Part shown: piece after piece, positions 48,936 through 57,575 of the stretch
How the letters are laid out: the number at the start of each line of letters is the position of its first letter
How positions within the stretch are numbered: the stretch's first letter is position 1
Translations under genes and position numbers: made by a program
The notes under the pieces: model-generated
What the model saw: only the letters and a program-made list of their open reading frames with translations
Told to the model about the DNA's origin: nothing
Database searches by the model: none
Source: Nitrospirota bacterium
GTDB taxonomy: Bacteria > Nitrospirota > Thermodesulfovibrionia > Thermodesulfovibrionales > JdFR-86
Reading direction: 5' to 3'
DNA: 59,610 bases
NCBI GenBank assembly: GCA_016207905.1
Contig: JACQZC010000040.1
Span: 1 to 59,610 of the forward strand

Positions 48936-49676
48936 CTACCTTCCCTTTAAGACCTTTGAAAGTAAAAGCCCTATGTATTTGTTCAGGGGATTACCTCTCG
49001 GAAGAAACGATATAGCAGGCTTTTTTCTTATGCCTAATTTTTTTATTTCCCATAGAAGGTCTTTATTTTCGTTATCATAGGAGAGCCCTTTCATAAATGT
49101 CCCGAATGCCTCTTTTCGGTCTCCTTCTGCAAGATAAGCCCTTCCAAGGTTAAGATAAAACACAGGATAAAAAAACTCCTCTCCAAAGGGCACAGATGCC
49201 TTTAGCCTTTCGATTGCCCTTTTGCAGGTGCTTACGCCTTCTTTGTATCGCTTCTCCACTATTGCCTGAAGACAGCCATAGTATGAAAGCAAAAATGGCT
49301 CATCAGGATGGATTTGAAGTGCCTCCTCCAAATGAGAAATAGCGGCTTTTTTGTTTTTCCTTCTTAGTAACACCAATACACTATTCAGATACTCAGAGGG
49401 GGTCCTTGCCTCCTCGTGAAGTGCCTTAATGGCTTGCTTATGCTGTTTGTGCATCAGGTCATGGACCCTCTCCTTGAGGTCAGGCTCATTCGTGATATCT
49501 CTATAATCAGTGGTTATGGTTGAAAGTATCTGTCCCTTCCTGTAGGTCTTAGTTATAATCTTAGCAGTCTTAATCCCCATATCTTCTGTCTGCACGAGGT
49601 ATTTATCTACGCCTAAGAAAACAGTAGTCTCGAACTCTCCTTGTGAGCTTGAGGTAATATGGATATGCCTTTCCAT
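48936..49676 (-). CDS. TPR-repeat protein
   Basis: About 246-residue protein of unknown partner. The N-terminal 80 residues (MERHIHITSSSQGEFETTVFLG, KIITKTYRKGQILSTITTDY) form an unrecognised domain, followed by three or more TPR-like helical pairs (KKAAISHLEEALQIHPDEPFLLSY, KEGVSTCKRAIERLK, FYLNLGRAYLAEGDRKEAFGTFMKGL). I start it at ATG 49676, since a TTGTGA-18-TAATCT promoter ends 8 nt upstream; a GTG at 49712 in frame would lie within that promoter. It is divergent from the RDD-mreB operon and about 50 bp from the end of the convergent HD-GYP gene. Confidence 0.65.
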   Translation of the reverse strand: MERHIHITSSSQGEFETTVFLGVDKYLVQTEDMGIKTAKIITKTYRKGQILSTITTDYRDITNEPDLKERVHDLMHKQHKQAIKALHEEARTPSEYLNSVLVLLRRKNKKAAISHLEEALQIHPDEPFLLSYYGCLQAIVEKRYKEGVSTCKRAIERLKASVPFGEEFFYPVFYLNLGRAYLAEGDRKEAFGTFMKGLSYDNENKDLLWEIKKLGIRKKPAISFLPRGNPLNKYIGLLLSKVLKGR

Positions 49677-49684
49677 GTCTTTAT

Positions 49685-49714
49685 AGATTAGCAGAAAATC
49701 CAATGAGGTCACAA
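49685..49714 (-). promoter_or_regulatory. Leaderless promoter of the TPR gene
   Basis: Minus strand TTGTGA (49714-49709), 18-nt spacer, TAATCT (49690-49685), then 8 nt to ATG 49676. Confidence 0.45.
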
Positions 49715-49720
49715 GGGATA

Positions 49721-49750
49721 TTGTAAAAACCTTTTCCTGAATGTTATTAT
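49721..49750 (+). promoter_or_regulatory. Leaderless promoter of the RDD-mreB operon
   Basis: TTGTAA (49721-49726), 18-nt spacer, TATTAT (49745-49750), then 6 nt to ATG 49757. No Shine-Dalgarno sequence. Confidence 0.5.
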
Positions 49751-49756
49751 CTAATG

Positions 49757-50188
49757 ATGGTAACTGAGCCTAAAAGAGCCACTCTTTTACTCAGGGTTGT
49801 AGCTAAGGCAATTGATTTTATATTGGTTTTTGCGGCTGTTGAGGCATTGCCAAAGGCAGGCTGGCTTGCAGGGGTTGGCTATATACTTATAGGAGATGGG
49901 CTTTTTGAAGGTAGGAGCCTCGGTAAAAGACTTACAGGACTTAAAGTGGTATTAGCGGATGGAAGAGCATGCTCTCTAAGGGAGTCCATTTTGAGAAATA
50001 GTCCTTTTGGAGCTGGACTTCTCTTATGGAAAATCCCGATTGTCGGATGGCTCTTTTTATCTGCAATAGTTACCTTCGAATTTATATTATTGCTTGGCAG
50101 TGCAGAGAAAATGCGTCTTGGAGACGAAATATCAAAGACTATGGTTATTGAATCTGTGGTTCAGGCCGAAGGCGAAAAGGAGACCTGA
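49757..50188 (+). CDS. RDD-family membrane protein
   Basis: Small inner-membrane protein (143 residues) of the RDD family, which has no agreed function; some members are ion or solute transporters. Three hydrophobic segments are seen, with the N-terminal LLLRVVAKAIDFILVFAAVEAL (Arg and Asp of the RDD signature) and the second conserved block DGLFEGRSLGKRLTGLKVV. The start is ATG 49757 (a second ATG at 49754 lies 3 nt upstream), chosen for the 6-nt spacing to the -10 box. Its stop overlaps the mreB start, so it leads the cell-shape operon. Confidence 0.75.
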   Translation: MVTEPKRATLLLRVVAKAIDFILVFAAVEALPKAGWLAGVGYILIGDGLFEGRSLGKRLTGLKVVLADGRACSLRESILRNSPFGAGLLLWKIPIVGWLFLSAIVTFEFILLLGSAEKMRLGDEISKTMVIESVVQAEGEKET

Positions 50189-51222
50189 TGTTCATTCATG
50201 ACATATTAGGGTGGTTTTCAAATGACCTTGCTATAGACCTTGGCACGGCAAACACGCTTGTGTTTGTGAAAGGCAAGGGCGTGGTCTGCGATGAGCCATC
50301 GGTTGTCGTTGTAAGAAGGGACAATAAAAAGCCTGTTGCAGTCGGAATAGAGGCTAAAAAGATGCTCGGCAAAACCCCTTCCAATATCATTGCAATAAGG
50401 CCTATGAAAGACGGCGTCATAGCTGATTTCGATGCAACAGGAGAGATGCTCAAATACTTCATAACGAAGGTCCATAACAGGCGGAGCTTTGTCTCCCCAA
50501 GGGTGATAATAGGCGTGCCCTCTGGTATAACACAGGTAGAGCAAAGGGCTGTCAAGGATGCGGCATTGGCATCAGGTGCAAGAGAGGTCTATCTTATAGA
50601 AGAGCCTATGGCGGCTGCCATAGGAGTCGGTCTTCCTGTTGGAGAGCCATCAGGCAATATGATTGTTGACATAGGAGGCGGAACAACGGACATTGCAGTC
50701 ATATCCTTAGATGGGATAGTGTTCAGTAAGGCATCCCGTGTTGGCGGAGATAAGATGGATGAGTCCATAATGGCTTACATCAAACGCAGATACAATCTAA
50801 TGGTAGGCGATAGGACGGCAGAGCAGATTAAAATAGAGATTGGCTCAGCATATGCATTGGATGGCGAAAAGCCAATGTCCATGGACATAAAAGGAAGGGA
50901 CCTACTGTCAGGTATACCAAAGACCATCCTGATTACCGAGGCGGAAATAAGAGAGGCATTAGCCGAGCCTGTAAACATAATACTGGACACGATAAAAGTC
51001 ACCTTAGAGAACACCCCCCCTGAGCTTGCCGCAGATATAGTTGACAAGGGCATTGTGCTTGCAGGCGGAGGGGCACTCTTAAAAGGACTTGACAGCCTTA
51101 TTAAAAAAGAGACCGCGCTTCCAGTTGTGGTGGCAGATGACCCTCTTACAGCAGTCGTAAGGGGAGTGGGTAAGATGCTCGATGAACTTGAGCTTCTGAA
51201 AAAAATAGCACTTTATTCTTAA
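50188..51222 (+). CDS. mreB: Rod-shape actin homologue MreB
   Basis: Bacterial actin that directs lateral wall synthesis at the inner membrane. The ATPase motifs are complete: phosphate 1 AIDLGTANTLVFVKGKG (about 16-32), connect 1 GVPSGITQVEQRAV (about 110-123), phosphate 2 MIVDIGGGTTDIAVISLDG (about 158-176) and adenosine GIVLAGGGALLKGLD (about 288-302). The 344-residue length is standard. Its ATG overlaps the stop of the RDD gene and its own stop overlaps mreC, showing a tightly coupled operon. Confidence 0.97.
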   Translation: MFIHDILGWFSNDLAIDLGTANTLVFVKGKGVVCDEPSVVVVRRDNKKPVAVGIEAKKMLGKTPSNIIAIRPMKDGVIADFDATGEMLKYFITKVHNRRSFVSPRVIIGVPSGITQVEQRAVKDAALASGAREVYLIEEPMAAAIGVGLPVGEPSGNMIVDIGGGTTDIAVISLDGIVFSKASRVGGDKMDESIMAYIKRRYNLMVGDRTAEQIKIEIGSAYALDGEKPMSMDIKGRDLLSGIPKTILITEAEIREALAEPVNIILDTIKVTLENTPPELAADIVDKGIVLAGGGALLKGLDSLIKKETALPVVVADDPLTAVVRGVGKMLDELELLKKIALYS

Positions 51223-52001
51223 TGTCAAAGAAACACTTTAGGGTCTTCTTAGTATTTCTTGTAGTAACTGTCACCATGATGGTTTATCAGGCATCGAAAG
51301 GCCCGATAATGCCCCTCGGATTTCTCATGCATCCCCTGAACCTCTTAAACGACTCCATTAGGCAGGTAAGCTATCGCATAAGTGCCTCGATAGAAAACCT
51401 CACAATCACGCAAAAAGAAATTGAGGACATGAGAAACGCTATTGCCTTCCTGAGACTTCAAAACCAGAAACTTAAAGAGATTGAGCTTGAAAACGAAAGA
51501 CTAAAAGATCTGCTTTCCCTTAAGAAGAGACAACAGGGTTTGCCTGTTTCTGCTTCAGTCATTGCAAGGGGAAATGACCTGTGGTCTCATACACTCATTA
51601 TCGATAAGGGCAGGGCAGACTCCATAACAAAGGGCATGGCAGTTATAACGGTAAAAGGTCTTGCAGGGAAAATCCATGAGGTCTATGACTCGTATTCATC
51701 CGTGCTTTTAATCACGGATAAAAGATTCAAAGCTGGAGTTCGGCTTCAGGCAGGAAGGGCAGAGGGCATATTTTCAGGCTCAGGTGGAAGGCACGGCATA
51801 ATCCAGTATATAAGCACTGTGGAGACTGTCAGGGAAGAGGAGGTTATCGTTACAAGCGGGCTCGATAGCCTTTTCCCGCCAGGGCTGGGCATAGGCTATA
51901 TATCAGGTGTATTTAAGTCTGACAGAAAACTCTTTCAGGATATAGAGGTAACCTTATTCGTAGATACTATGAAGGTCGAGGAGGTAATCGTTCTCAGGTG
52001 A
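51222..52001 (+). CDS. mreC: Rod-shape protein MreC
   Basis: Periplasmic scaffold (259 residues) linking MreB and MreD to the elongation synthase. One N-terminal membrane helix (VFLVFLVVTVTMMVYQAS), a coiled coil (about 50-105, ENLTITQKEIEDMRNAIAFLRLQ), then the two beta-barrel domains with ASVIARGNDLWSHTLIIDKGRADSI, VLLITDKRFKAGVRL and VTSGLDSLFPPGLGIGYI, all typical. Overlaps mreB and mreD by one base each. Confidence 0.95.
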   Translation: MSKKHFRVFLVFLVVTVTMMVYQASKGPIMPLGFLMHPLNLLNDSIRQVSYRISASIENLTITQKEIEDMRNAIAFLRLQNQKLKEIELENERLKDLLSLKKRQQGLPVSASVIARGNDLWSHTLIIDKGRADSITKGMAVITVKGLAGKIHEVYDSYSSVLLITDKRFKAGVRLQAGRAEGIFSGSGGRHGIIQYISTVETVREEEVIVTSGLDSLFPPGLGIGYISGVFKSDRKLFQDIEVTLFVDTMKVEEVIVLR

Positions 52002-52456
52002 TGAGCGGACTGGGCTATACTCTTCTTATTGTGCTTTCCTTTGTCCTTGAGGCAAAGGTTCGGGTACTGGGCATAATGCCTTCTGTTAGTACGCTGATTG
52101 TATATTCAATTGGACTAAGGAACGGCCATCTTAAAGGGCTTGCCTTTGGTGCATTGATTGGCATTGTCTCGGATAGCCTTTCAGGAGGTATGCTTGGTCC
52201 AAACCTTCTTGGCAAAGGCGTGGCGGGGTATTTCTCGGCATCCCTTACAGGCTTATTATTTTTCAGATGGACTCCGTTCATTGGCATCATAGGTGCTGGG
52301 ACTGCCACGATTATAGACAGGGCAGTGTCGTTCATCTCGATCTCTATTTTCCATGGGATGTCCACAAGCGTTCTCCATGCACTGTATTTTATCCTTGGAC
52401 AGGCAGTGTTAAATTCGGTAGTAGGACTGTTCATCAGACCAAAAGGCAATGACTGA
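52001..52456 (+). CDS. mreD: Rod-shape protein MreD
   Basis: Inner-membrane protein of about 151 residues with five to six helices, part of the MreBCD elongation complex. The family pattern is seen in YTLLIVLSFVLEAKVRVLGI, HLKGLAFGALIGIVSDSLSGGMLGPNLLGKGVAGYF and the C-terminal LGQAVLNSVVGLFI. Start set at ATG 52001, overlapping the mreC stop as TGATG; a GTG at 51998 is the alternative. It overlaps mrdA by 8 bp. Confidence 0.9.
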   Translation: MSGLGYTLLIVLSFVLEAKVRVLGIMPSVSTLIVYSIGLRNGHLKGLAFGALIGIVSDSLSGGMLGPNLLGKGVAGYFSASLTGLLFFRWTPFIGIIGAGTATIIDRAVSFISISIFHGMSTSVLHALYFILGQAVLNSVVGLFIRPKGND

Positions 52457-54188
52457 AAGAAAAATAGCCTATGTCATAACCCTGATATTTCTTGTGCTTG
52501 GAGGTCGGCTCTTTCAGCTTCAGCTTATTCAGGGCAATGAGCTAAGAAGACTTTCGGAGGAAAACAGACTTCAGAGGATAAAGATACCTTCGCCAAGAGG
52601 AGTAATTTACGACAGGAATGGAATTCCGCTTGTAGAAAACATGCCCTATTACTGTGTCATTCTTCTTCCTGAAGCTGCGGATACTGTTGACATAGAGTCG
52701 ATCTCAGAGCTTCTTGGAGTTAGCAAGGAAGATGTTCAAAAGAAGATCGAAGATAGAAAACCTTTTGAGCCGATAAGGCTTAAGGAAAGGCTAAGCATGA
52801 AGGAGGTGGCGTTCATAGAGGCAAGGCTCTCGGACTATCCGGGCATTCAAATAGAGGTGGACCTTGCAAGACATTACCTTTATGGAGATGTAGGAGCCCA
52901 TGTAATAGGGTATCTTGGAAAGTTAAACCCGGAACAGGCAAAATCCCCTGGGCTTAAGGATATTCCGGCTGAGGCATTCATAGGGCAGTGGGGCATAGAA
53001 AAACTTTTTGATGACATCTTGCGGGGGGTTCCAGGAGAGAAGATTATAGAGGTCGATGCCTTAGGTAGGGAATTGAGAGTGGTTGGCGAAGTGCCGACTG
53101 TTAAAGGCAAAGACCTGCATATAAGCATAGACATCCAGCTTCAGAAAGAGGCAGAAACAGCATTCGGAAACCGTGCAGGTGCCCTCGTTGCTCTAAAGCC
53201 CGATACAGGCGAGATTCTGGCACTTGTCAGCAGACCATCTTTTGACCCTAATCTCTTTGCAAAAGGAATAAGCCCTGAGGATTGGCTCAGGCTTCGGGAT
53301 GACGGAAGGTTTCCAATGCTCAATAGGGCACTTCAGAGCCAGTATCCACCAGGCTCTGTGTTTAAGATTGTAACTGCGATATCAGCCCTTGAAAAGGAAG
53401 CCATAAACCTTGAAACAAAGATTACCTGCTCTGGCGGACTGACACATGGGAAATGGAGCTTTAGGTGTTGGAAGAAAGCTGGACACGGAACCCTTTCTTT
53501 TCATGACGCTCTTGTGCAGTCATGCGATGTGTATTTTTACACAGCAGGCAGACGAACAGGTATTAATAGCATTGCAGAATATGCGCGTGAGTTAGGTGTA
53601 GGCAGTCCATGCGGTCTTGAACTGGTCAAAGGAGAAAAGCCCGGGTTTATGCCTGATGAGAACTGGAAAATAAAGGCTAAGGGACAGCCATGGTATCAGG
53701 GAGAAACTTATATTACATCTATCGGACAGGGCTATGTGCTCATGACACCTCTTCAGGTGGCAAGACTCATAAGTATCGTTGCAAATGGCGGATACATGTA
53801 TGATGTAACGCTAATCCTGCCTGAGGAGACGCCAAAGCCGATTAAGAGGCTTAATATAAGCCAAAAGACATTTGAAATTCTGAGGAATGCCCTTTGGGGG
53901 GTTGTCAATGAGCCCGGCGGAACAGCCCATTCGGCAAGATCCAAAATCGTGGAAATAGCAGGAAAAACAGGAACCGCACAGGTCAGGTCATCAAAGGCAG
54001 GTTCGGCAAGCGGTAGATTCGGAGACCATGCATGGTTTACTGCATATGCACCATATGAAAACCCTCAGGTGGCTATAGCAGTCTTAGTAGAGCATGGTGG
54101 ACATGGAGCCTCAGCCGCCGCACCAATTGCAAAGGCAGCTATTGAGGCATACATTTCAAGGCACCTGAAGGCAGGTGAAGATGAATAA
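52449..54188 (+). CDS. mrdA: Penicillin-binding protein 2 (elongasome transpeptidase)
   Basis: Class B transpeptidase cross-linking peptidoglycan in lateral wall growth. N-terminal membrane anchor (IAYVITLIFLVLGGRLFQLQL), dimerisation/pedestal domain with RGVIYDRNGIPLVENMPYY, and the transpeptidase domain with the catalytic SxxK (QYPPGSVFKIV, near residue 305), SxN-type SCDVYFY (about 359), and KTGTAQ (about 510). The 579-residue length is typical. Between mreD and rodA in the standard order. Confidence 0.95.
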   Translation: MTERKIAYVITLIFLVLGGRLFQLQLIQGNELRRLSEENRLQRIKIPSPRGVIYDRNGIPLVENMPYYCVILLPEAADTVDIESISELLGVSKEDVQKKIEDRKPFEPIRLKERLSMKEVAFIEARLSDYPGIQIEVDLARHYLYGDVGAHVIGYLGKLNPEQAKSPGLKDIPAEAFIGQWGIEKLFDDILRGVPGEKIIEVDALGRELRVVGEVPTVKGKDLHISIDIQLQKEAETAFGNRAGALVALKPDTGEILALVSRPSFDPNLFAKGISPEDWLRLRDDGRFPMLNRALQSQYPPGSVFKIVTAISALEKEAINLETKITCSGGLTHGKWSFRCWKKAGHGTLSFHDALVQSCDVYFYTAGRRTGINSIAEYARELGVGSPCGLELVKGEKPGFMPDENWKIKAKGQPWYQGETYITSIGQGYVLMTPLQVARLISIVANGGYMYDVTLILPEETPKPIKRLNISQKTFEILRNALWGVVNEPGGTAHSARSKIVEIAGKTGTAQVRSSKAGSASGRFGDHAWFTAYAPYENPQVAIAVLVEHGGHGASAAAPIAKAAIEAYISRHLKAGEDE

Positions 54189-55293
54189 ATACCTAATAAA
54201 GAATTTCGACTGGTTCATGCTTACTACGGTCTTACTCATAAGCCTAATTGGAGTTATCACAATATTTAGTGCAACCCGACCCCTTGAAGAAGGAGGACAT
54301 TCGAACTTCTATATAAAGCAGTTCATCTGGGTTTTCATTGGAATCATTGGCCTCATCACAGTCGTAAGCTTTGATTATGTCTGGCTGGGCAGGGCATCCT
54401 ACATTATTTATGTGTTGGGTATCGGGCTTCTTCTTGCCACATATATAATAGGCAGGGCTGGCGGAGGTGCTCAAAGATGGATAAGCCTTGGGGTGTTTTC
54501 GTTTCAGCCAAGCGAGCTTTTCAAGCTCTGCTTTGTCGTGATGTTCACAAGGTATCTGACCCTGATAAAGGCACCTCTTTCAGGATGGGCTGTCATAAAG
54601 GCATTCCTTGCATTTACTGCACTTCCCTTCTTTTTGCTCCTGAAACAGCCTGATTTAGGAACAGCACTTATCCTGATTCTTCTGTTTGCATTCCTTACCC
54701 TGATAAGGGGCGTAAAAAGAAATGTTGTTTTCTTTCTCCTTATTGCAGGCATTATATCCATCCCATTTCTTGGAAACATATTCTGGGATGAGCTCAGGGA
54801 CTACCAGAAAAATCGGCTTGTGGCATTTATGGAGCCTGATGTAGACCCCAGTGGAATTGGCTATCAGATAACCCAGTCAAAGGTTGCCATAGGCTCAGGC
54901 AAGTTTCTGGGAAAAGGCTTTCTCAAGGGCACACAGGGGCCATTTAGGTTTCTTCCTGAAAAGCATACGGACTTCATATTCTCCATGTTTGCCGAGGAAT
55001 GGGGCTTTCTGGGCAGTATAGTCCTGCTTCTCATATATTTAGGATTTGTCTATCGCAGTATAGACACTGCAAAAAACGCAAAGGATGACTTCGGAAGACT
55101 GCTTGCAACAGGCATAACATTCATGCTCTCCATGTACATTGTCTTTAATATGGGCATGGCAATGGGGCTTCTGCCCATAATTGGCATACCGCTTCCCTTT
55201 ATGAGCTACGGAGGCACAGCCCTCCTCAGTAACTTCATAGCCGTCGGCATACTCATAAGCATAAGGGCAAGGAGATTTGACCTCTTCTATTAG
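54181..55293 (+). CDS. rodA: SEDS peptidoglycan glycosyltransferase RodA
   Basis: Integral membrane polymerase that works with PBP2. About ten helices; SEDS signatures GAQRWISLGVFSFQPSELFKL (about 98-118), LLKQPDLGTALIL (about 155), KHTDFIFSMFAEEWGFLGS (about 260-278) with the catalytic Asp, and LPFMSYGGTALLSNFIAVGILISI near the end. Start at ATG 54181, overlapping the mrdA stop; a GTG at 54175 is the alternative. Last gene of the shape operon. Confidence 0.95.
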   Translation: MNKYLIKNFDWFMLTTVLLISLIGVITIFSATRPLEEGGHSNFYIKQFIWVFIGIIGLITVVSFDYVWLGRASYIIYVLGIGLLLATYIIGRAGGGAQRWISLGVFSFQPSELFKLCFVVMFTRYLTLIKAPLSGWAVIKAFLAFTALPFFLLLKQPDLGTALILILLFAFLTLIRGVKRNVVFFLLIAGIISIPFLGNIFWDELRDYQKNRLVAFMEPDVDPSGIGYQITQSKVAIGSGKFLGKGFLKGTQGPFRFLPEKHTDFIFSMFAEEWGFLGSIVLLLIYLGFVYRSIDTAKNAKDDFGRLLATGITFMLSMYIVFNMGMAMGLLPIIGIPLPFMSYGGTALLSNFIAVGILISIRARRFDLFY

Positions 55294-55305
55294 CCTGAGA
55301 GGATT

Positions 55306-55314
55306 TGTTATAAT
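55306..55314 (+). promoter_or_regulatory. Extended -10 promoter of tRNA-Met
   Basis: TGTTATAAT, a TGn-extended consensus -10 box, ends 10 nt before the tRNA 5' end. No -35 box at proper spacing. Confidence 0.65.
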
Positions 55315-55324
55315 TCTCTCTTAA

Positions 55325-55398
55325 GGCGGTGTAGCTCAGTCGGTTAGAGCATGCGGCTCATATCCGCAGTGTCCGGGGTTCAAATCCCTGCACCGCCA
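55325..55398 (+). tRNA. tRNA-Met (anticodon CAT)
   Basis: Full cloverleaf: acceptor GGCGGTG/CACCGCC, D stem GCTC/GAGC, anticodon stem TGCGG/CCGCA with loop CTCATAT, T stem CGGGG/CCCTG with TTCAAAT. Paired first acceptor base and overall sequence fit elongator Met; a CAT anticodon could also be tRNA-Ile2. Discriminator A, no encoded CCA. Confidence 0.93.
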
Positions 55399-55563
55399 GC
55401 TTTCTTTTCCAACCAATGCACGATTTTATAATTGCCTGTGTGTTTTCAAGCAAAATGCGTGAAAAAACTACCTAATCTATGTGATTCAACCCCAAAAAGC
55501 AGTAAATTCAAGGGTTCTTCTACATATTAATAGGCATATAATTTGCTTATATATTAATAAGGA

Positions 55564-55591
55564 TTGTTGCCTTGAAAACTTTTGGTAGAAT
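55564..55591 (+). promoter_or_regulatory. Candidate leaderless promoter of the heme HD-GYP gene
   Basis: TTGTTG (55564-55569), 16-nt spacer, TAGAAT (55586-55591), then 7 nt to ATG 55599. The -35 is weak. Upstream (55526-55560) two TATTAATA boxes flank an AT-rich dyad that could be an operator. Confidence 0.4.
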
Positions 55592-55598
55592 TTAGGAT

Positions 55599-57575
55599 AT
55601 GTTACTTAAGACAAAGATTATAACAGCCATAGCCCTCGTTATACTCCTCACAATAAGTCTCTCAACTGCCATTGTCCTTAATGCTCAAGGCAAGAGGATG
55701 ACAGCTTTAGAGATGAAGAACTTAGAGGTGCAGGGAGATATTGTCCTTAAAAGCATTGAAAATGCCATGTCAAAGGGCAAGACAGAGGAAGTTCAGATGC
55801 TGCTTGAAAGCATCGGGAAAAGCAGGGAGATAAAAAGCCTCAGAATTATTTCGGATGACGGCTATATCCTTAAATCCAGCGATATGAAGGAAATAGGCAG
55901 AAAGTCAAAAGAATATAACTCCATTGCCTATACAGACCCGATGAAAATCGCAACAAAAGAGGATATATTAACGCACACACTCCGTATCCAGAACAAGCCC
56001 CAATGCTATGGCTGTCATAGCTCAAGCATAAAGACTATTGGAGCATTGGAGATAAGCTATAACGCTTCAAAAAACAAAGATGATATGGTTGCAATAAAGA
56101 AGTTCCTGATATTTTCCAATATCCTCACAGTCTTTGTGGTCGCAGTAGTGCTGAGCATTCTTATATCGAGGTTTGTCATGAATCCCCTGAAAGGCTTTAT
56201 GAAGACCATAAAGGAAGTGGAAGGAGGCAACTGGGATGCAAAGATAGAGCTTAAGGAAAACGATGAGCTGACCGTTATAGGCAGGGCATTTAACGACATG
56301 GTCTTTGAGATGAAGGGTCTTTATGATAAAAACCTTAAAAAGGAAAAAGAAATCTCAAAGGTAAAAACAGAGCTTGAGCATAAAAGAAAATTAGAAGAGC
56401 TAAACAGCCACCTCGAATATAAGATTAAAGAGGTTGACACAGCCAATAAGGCGGTCCTCAGCCTTTCCAAAGAGGTAAAGACGAAAAACATAGAGCTCGA
56501 AAAGATGGTAGAGAGGCTCAAAAAGATAAACGAGGTAGGAAGGGTCCTGACCACAGTGATTGAGACAAACGAGCTTGTAAAGCTTATCATAAAGATAACC
56601 GCAGATATGCTCCATGTCGAAAGGGGCTCCATTCATCTCGTAAGGGACAATAGCAGGCTGACCCTTCAGTATAAACGGGGTATGGGAATAGAAGACACAA
56701 GCGACCTTTCATTGGACTTCCATCCGCTTTACAATGACCTCCTTAGCGAAGGAAGAAGTATCTTCATAAGCAAAAACAACCTCCAACAGAAGCCCTCTGA
56801 GATAACTACCTCTATAATTGGTGTGCCTCTAAAGATGAGGGGGCAGGTTGTGGGTGGCATGCTCCTTGAGCAGAAGGTTGACGGCTCACACTTCACTCAG
56901 GAGGAGTTAGAGCTTCTAATCACAATGGCAAATCAGGCAATGGTTGCAGTAGAAAACGCATGGCTTTATGAGACAGTGAAGGTTAACTACTTTGGCACTA
57001 TTCAGTCCCTTATCAATGCCCTCGAGGCAAATGACAGATACACAAAGGGACATTCCGAAAGGGTAAGGTCGCTTTCCGTTGAGCTGGCAAAATATATAGG
57101 ACTTGATTATAAGGAGATAGAGGTGCTTGAGCATGCCGCAATACTTCATGACATAGGAAAGATTGGCATAGACTCTGTTGTCCTGAACAAGGCAGGAAGG
57201 CTTTCAAACGAGGAGTTCAGCCTTCTTAAGGCACATCCACTCATAGGGGATGAGATTTTAGGGCCAATCGTAACCTTATCAGGTGTAAGGCAGACCATAC
57301 TTCAGCATCACGAAAGATACGATGGAACAGGCTACCCATACGGCATTGCAGGCGATGAGATATGTCTTAAGGCAAGGATAATGACTATTGCTGACACATT
57401 CGATGCAATGCTCACAGACAGACCCTATAGAAAGGCATTGCCACTTGCCAAGGCAAAAGAGGAGATAAGGATTGCTTCAAACAAGCAGTTTGACCCTTTT
57501 GTCGTAAATGCATTCCTTGAGATGATTCAGAGCCGCTCTGATTTGCTCAGCTCGCTGGGATATTCCTTTAACTAA
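55599..57575 (+). CDS. Membrane HD-GYP phosphodiesterase with periplasmic c-type heme sensor and GAF domain
   Basis: Predicted cyclic-di-GMP phosphodiesterase regulated by an extracytoplasmic redox or gas signal. Order: N-terminal helix (about 5-28), periplasmic sensor domain (about 30-165) containing a single CxxCH heme motif, QCYGCHSSS near residue 135; second helix (about 170-192); HAMP (about 193-245); coiled coil (about 245-315); GAF domain (about 320-455); HD-GYP domain (about 470-650) with HDIGKIGID near 516, LLKAHPLIGDEIL and HHERYDGTGYPYGI, all catalytic residues present. The heme suggests covalent binding by the cytochrome c maturation system. Its 3' end overlaps the convergent ridA by 4 bp. 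Confidence 0.9.
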   Translation: MLLKTKIITAIALVILLTISLSTAIVLNAQGKRMTALEMKNLEVQGDIVLKSIENAMSKGKTEEVQMLLESIGKSREIKSLRIISDDGYILKSSDMKEIGRKSKEYNSIAYTDPMKIATKEDILTHTLRIQNKPQCYGCHSSSIKTIGALEISYNASKNKDDMVAIKKFLIFSNILTVFVVAVVLSILISRFVMNPLKGFMKTIKEVEGGNWDAKIELKENDELTVIGRAFNDMVFEMKGLYDKNLKKEKEISKVKTELEHKRKLEELNSHLEYKIKEVDTANKAVLSLSKEVKTKNIELEKMVERLKKINEVGRVLTTVIETNELVKLIIKITADMLHVERGSIHLVRDNSRLTLQYKRGMGIEDTSDLSLDFHPLYNDLLSEGRSIFISKNNLQQKPSEITTSIIGVPLKMRGQVVGGMLLEQKVDGSHFTQEELELLITMANQAMVAVENAWLYETVKVNYFGTIQSLINALEANDRYTKGHSERVRSLSVELAKYIGLDYKEIEVLEHAAILHDIGKIGIDSVVLNKAGRLSNEEFSLLKAHPLIGDEILGPIVTLSGVRQTILQHHERYDGTGYPYGIAGDEICLKARIMTIADTFDAMLTDRPYRKALPLAKAKEEIRIASNKQFDPFVVNAFLEMIQSRSDLLSSLGYSFN

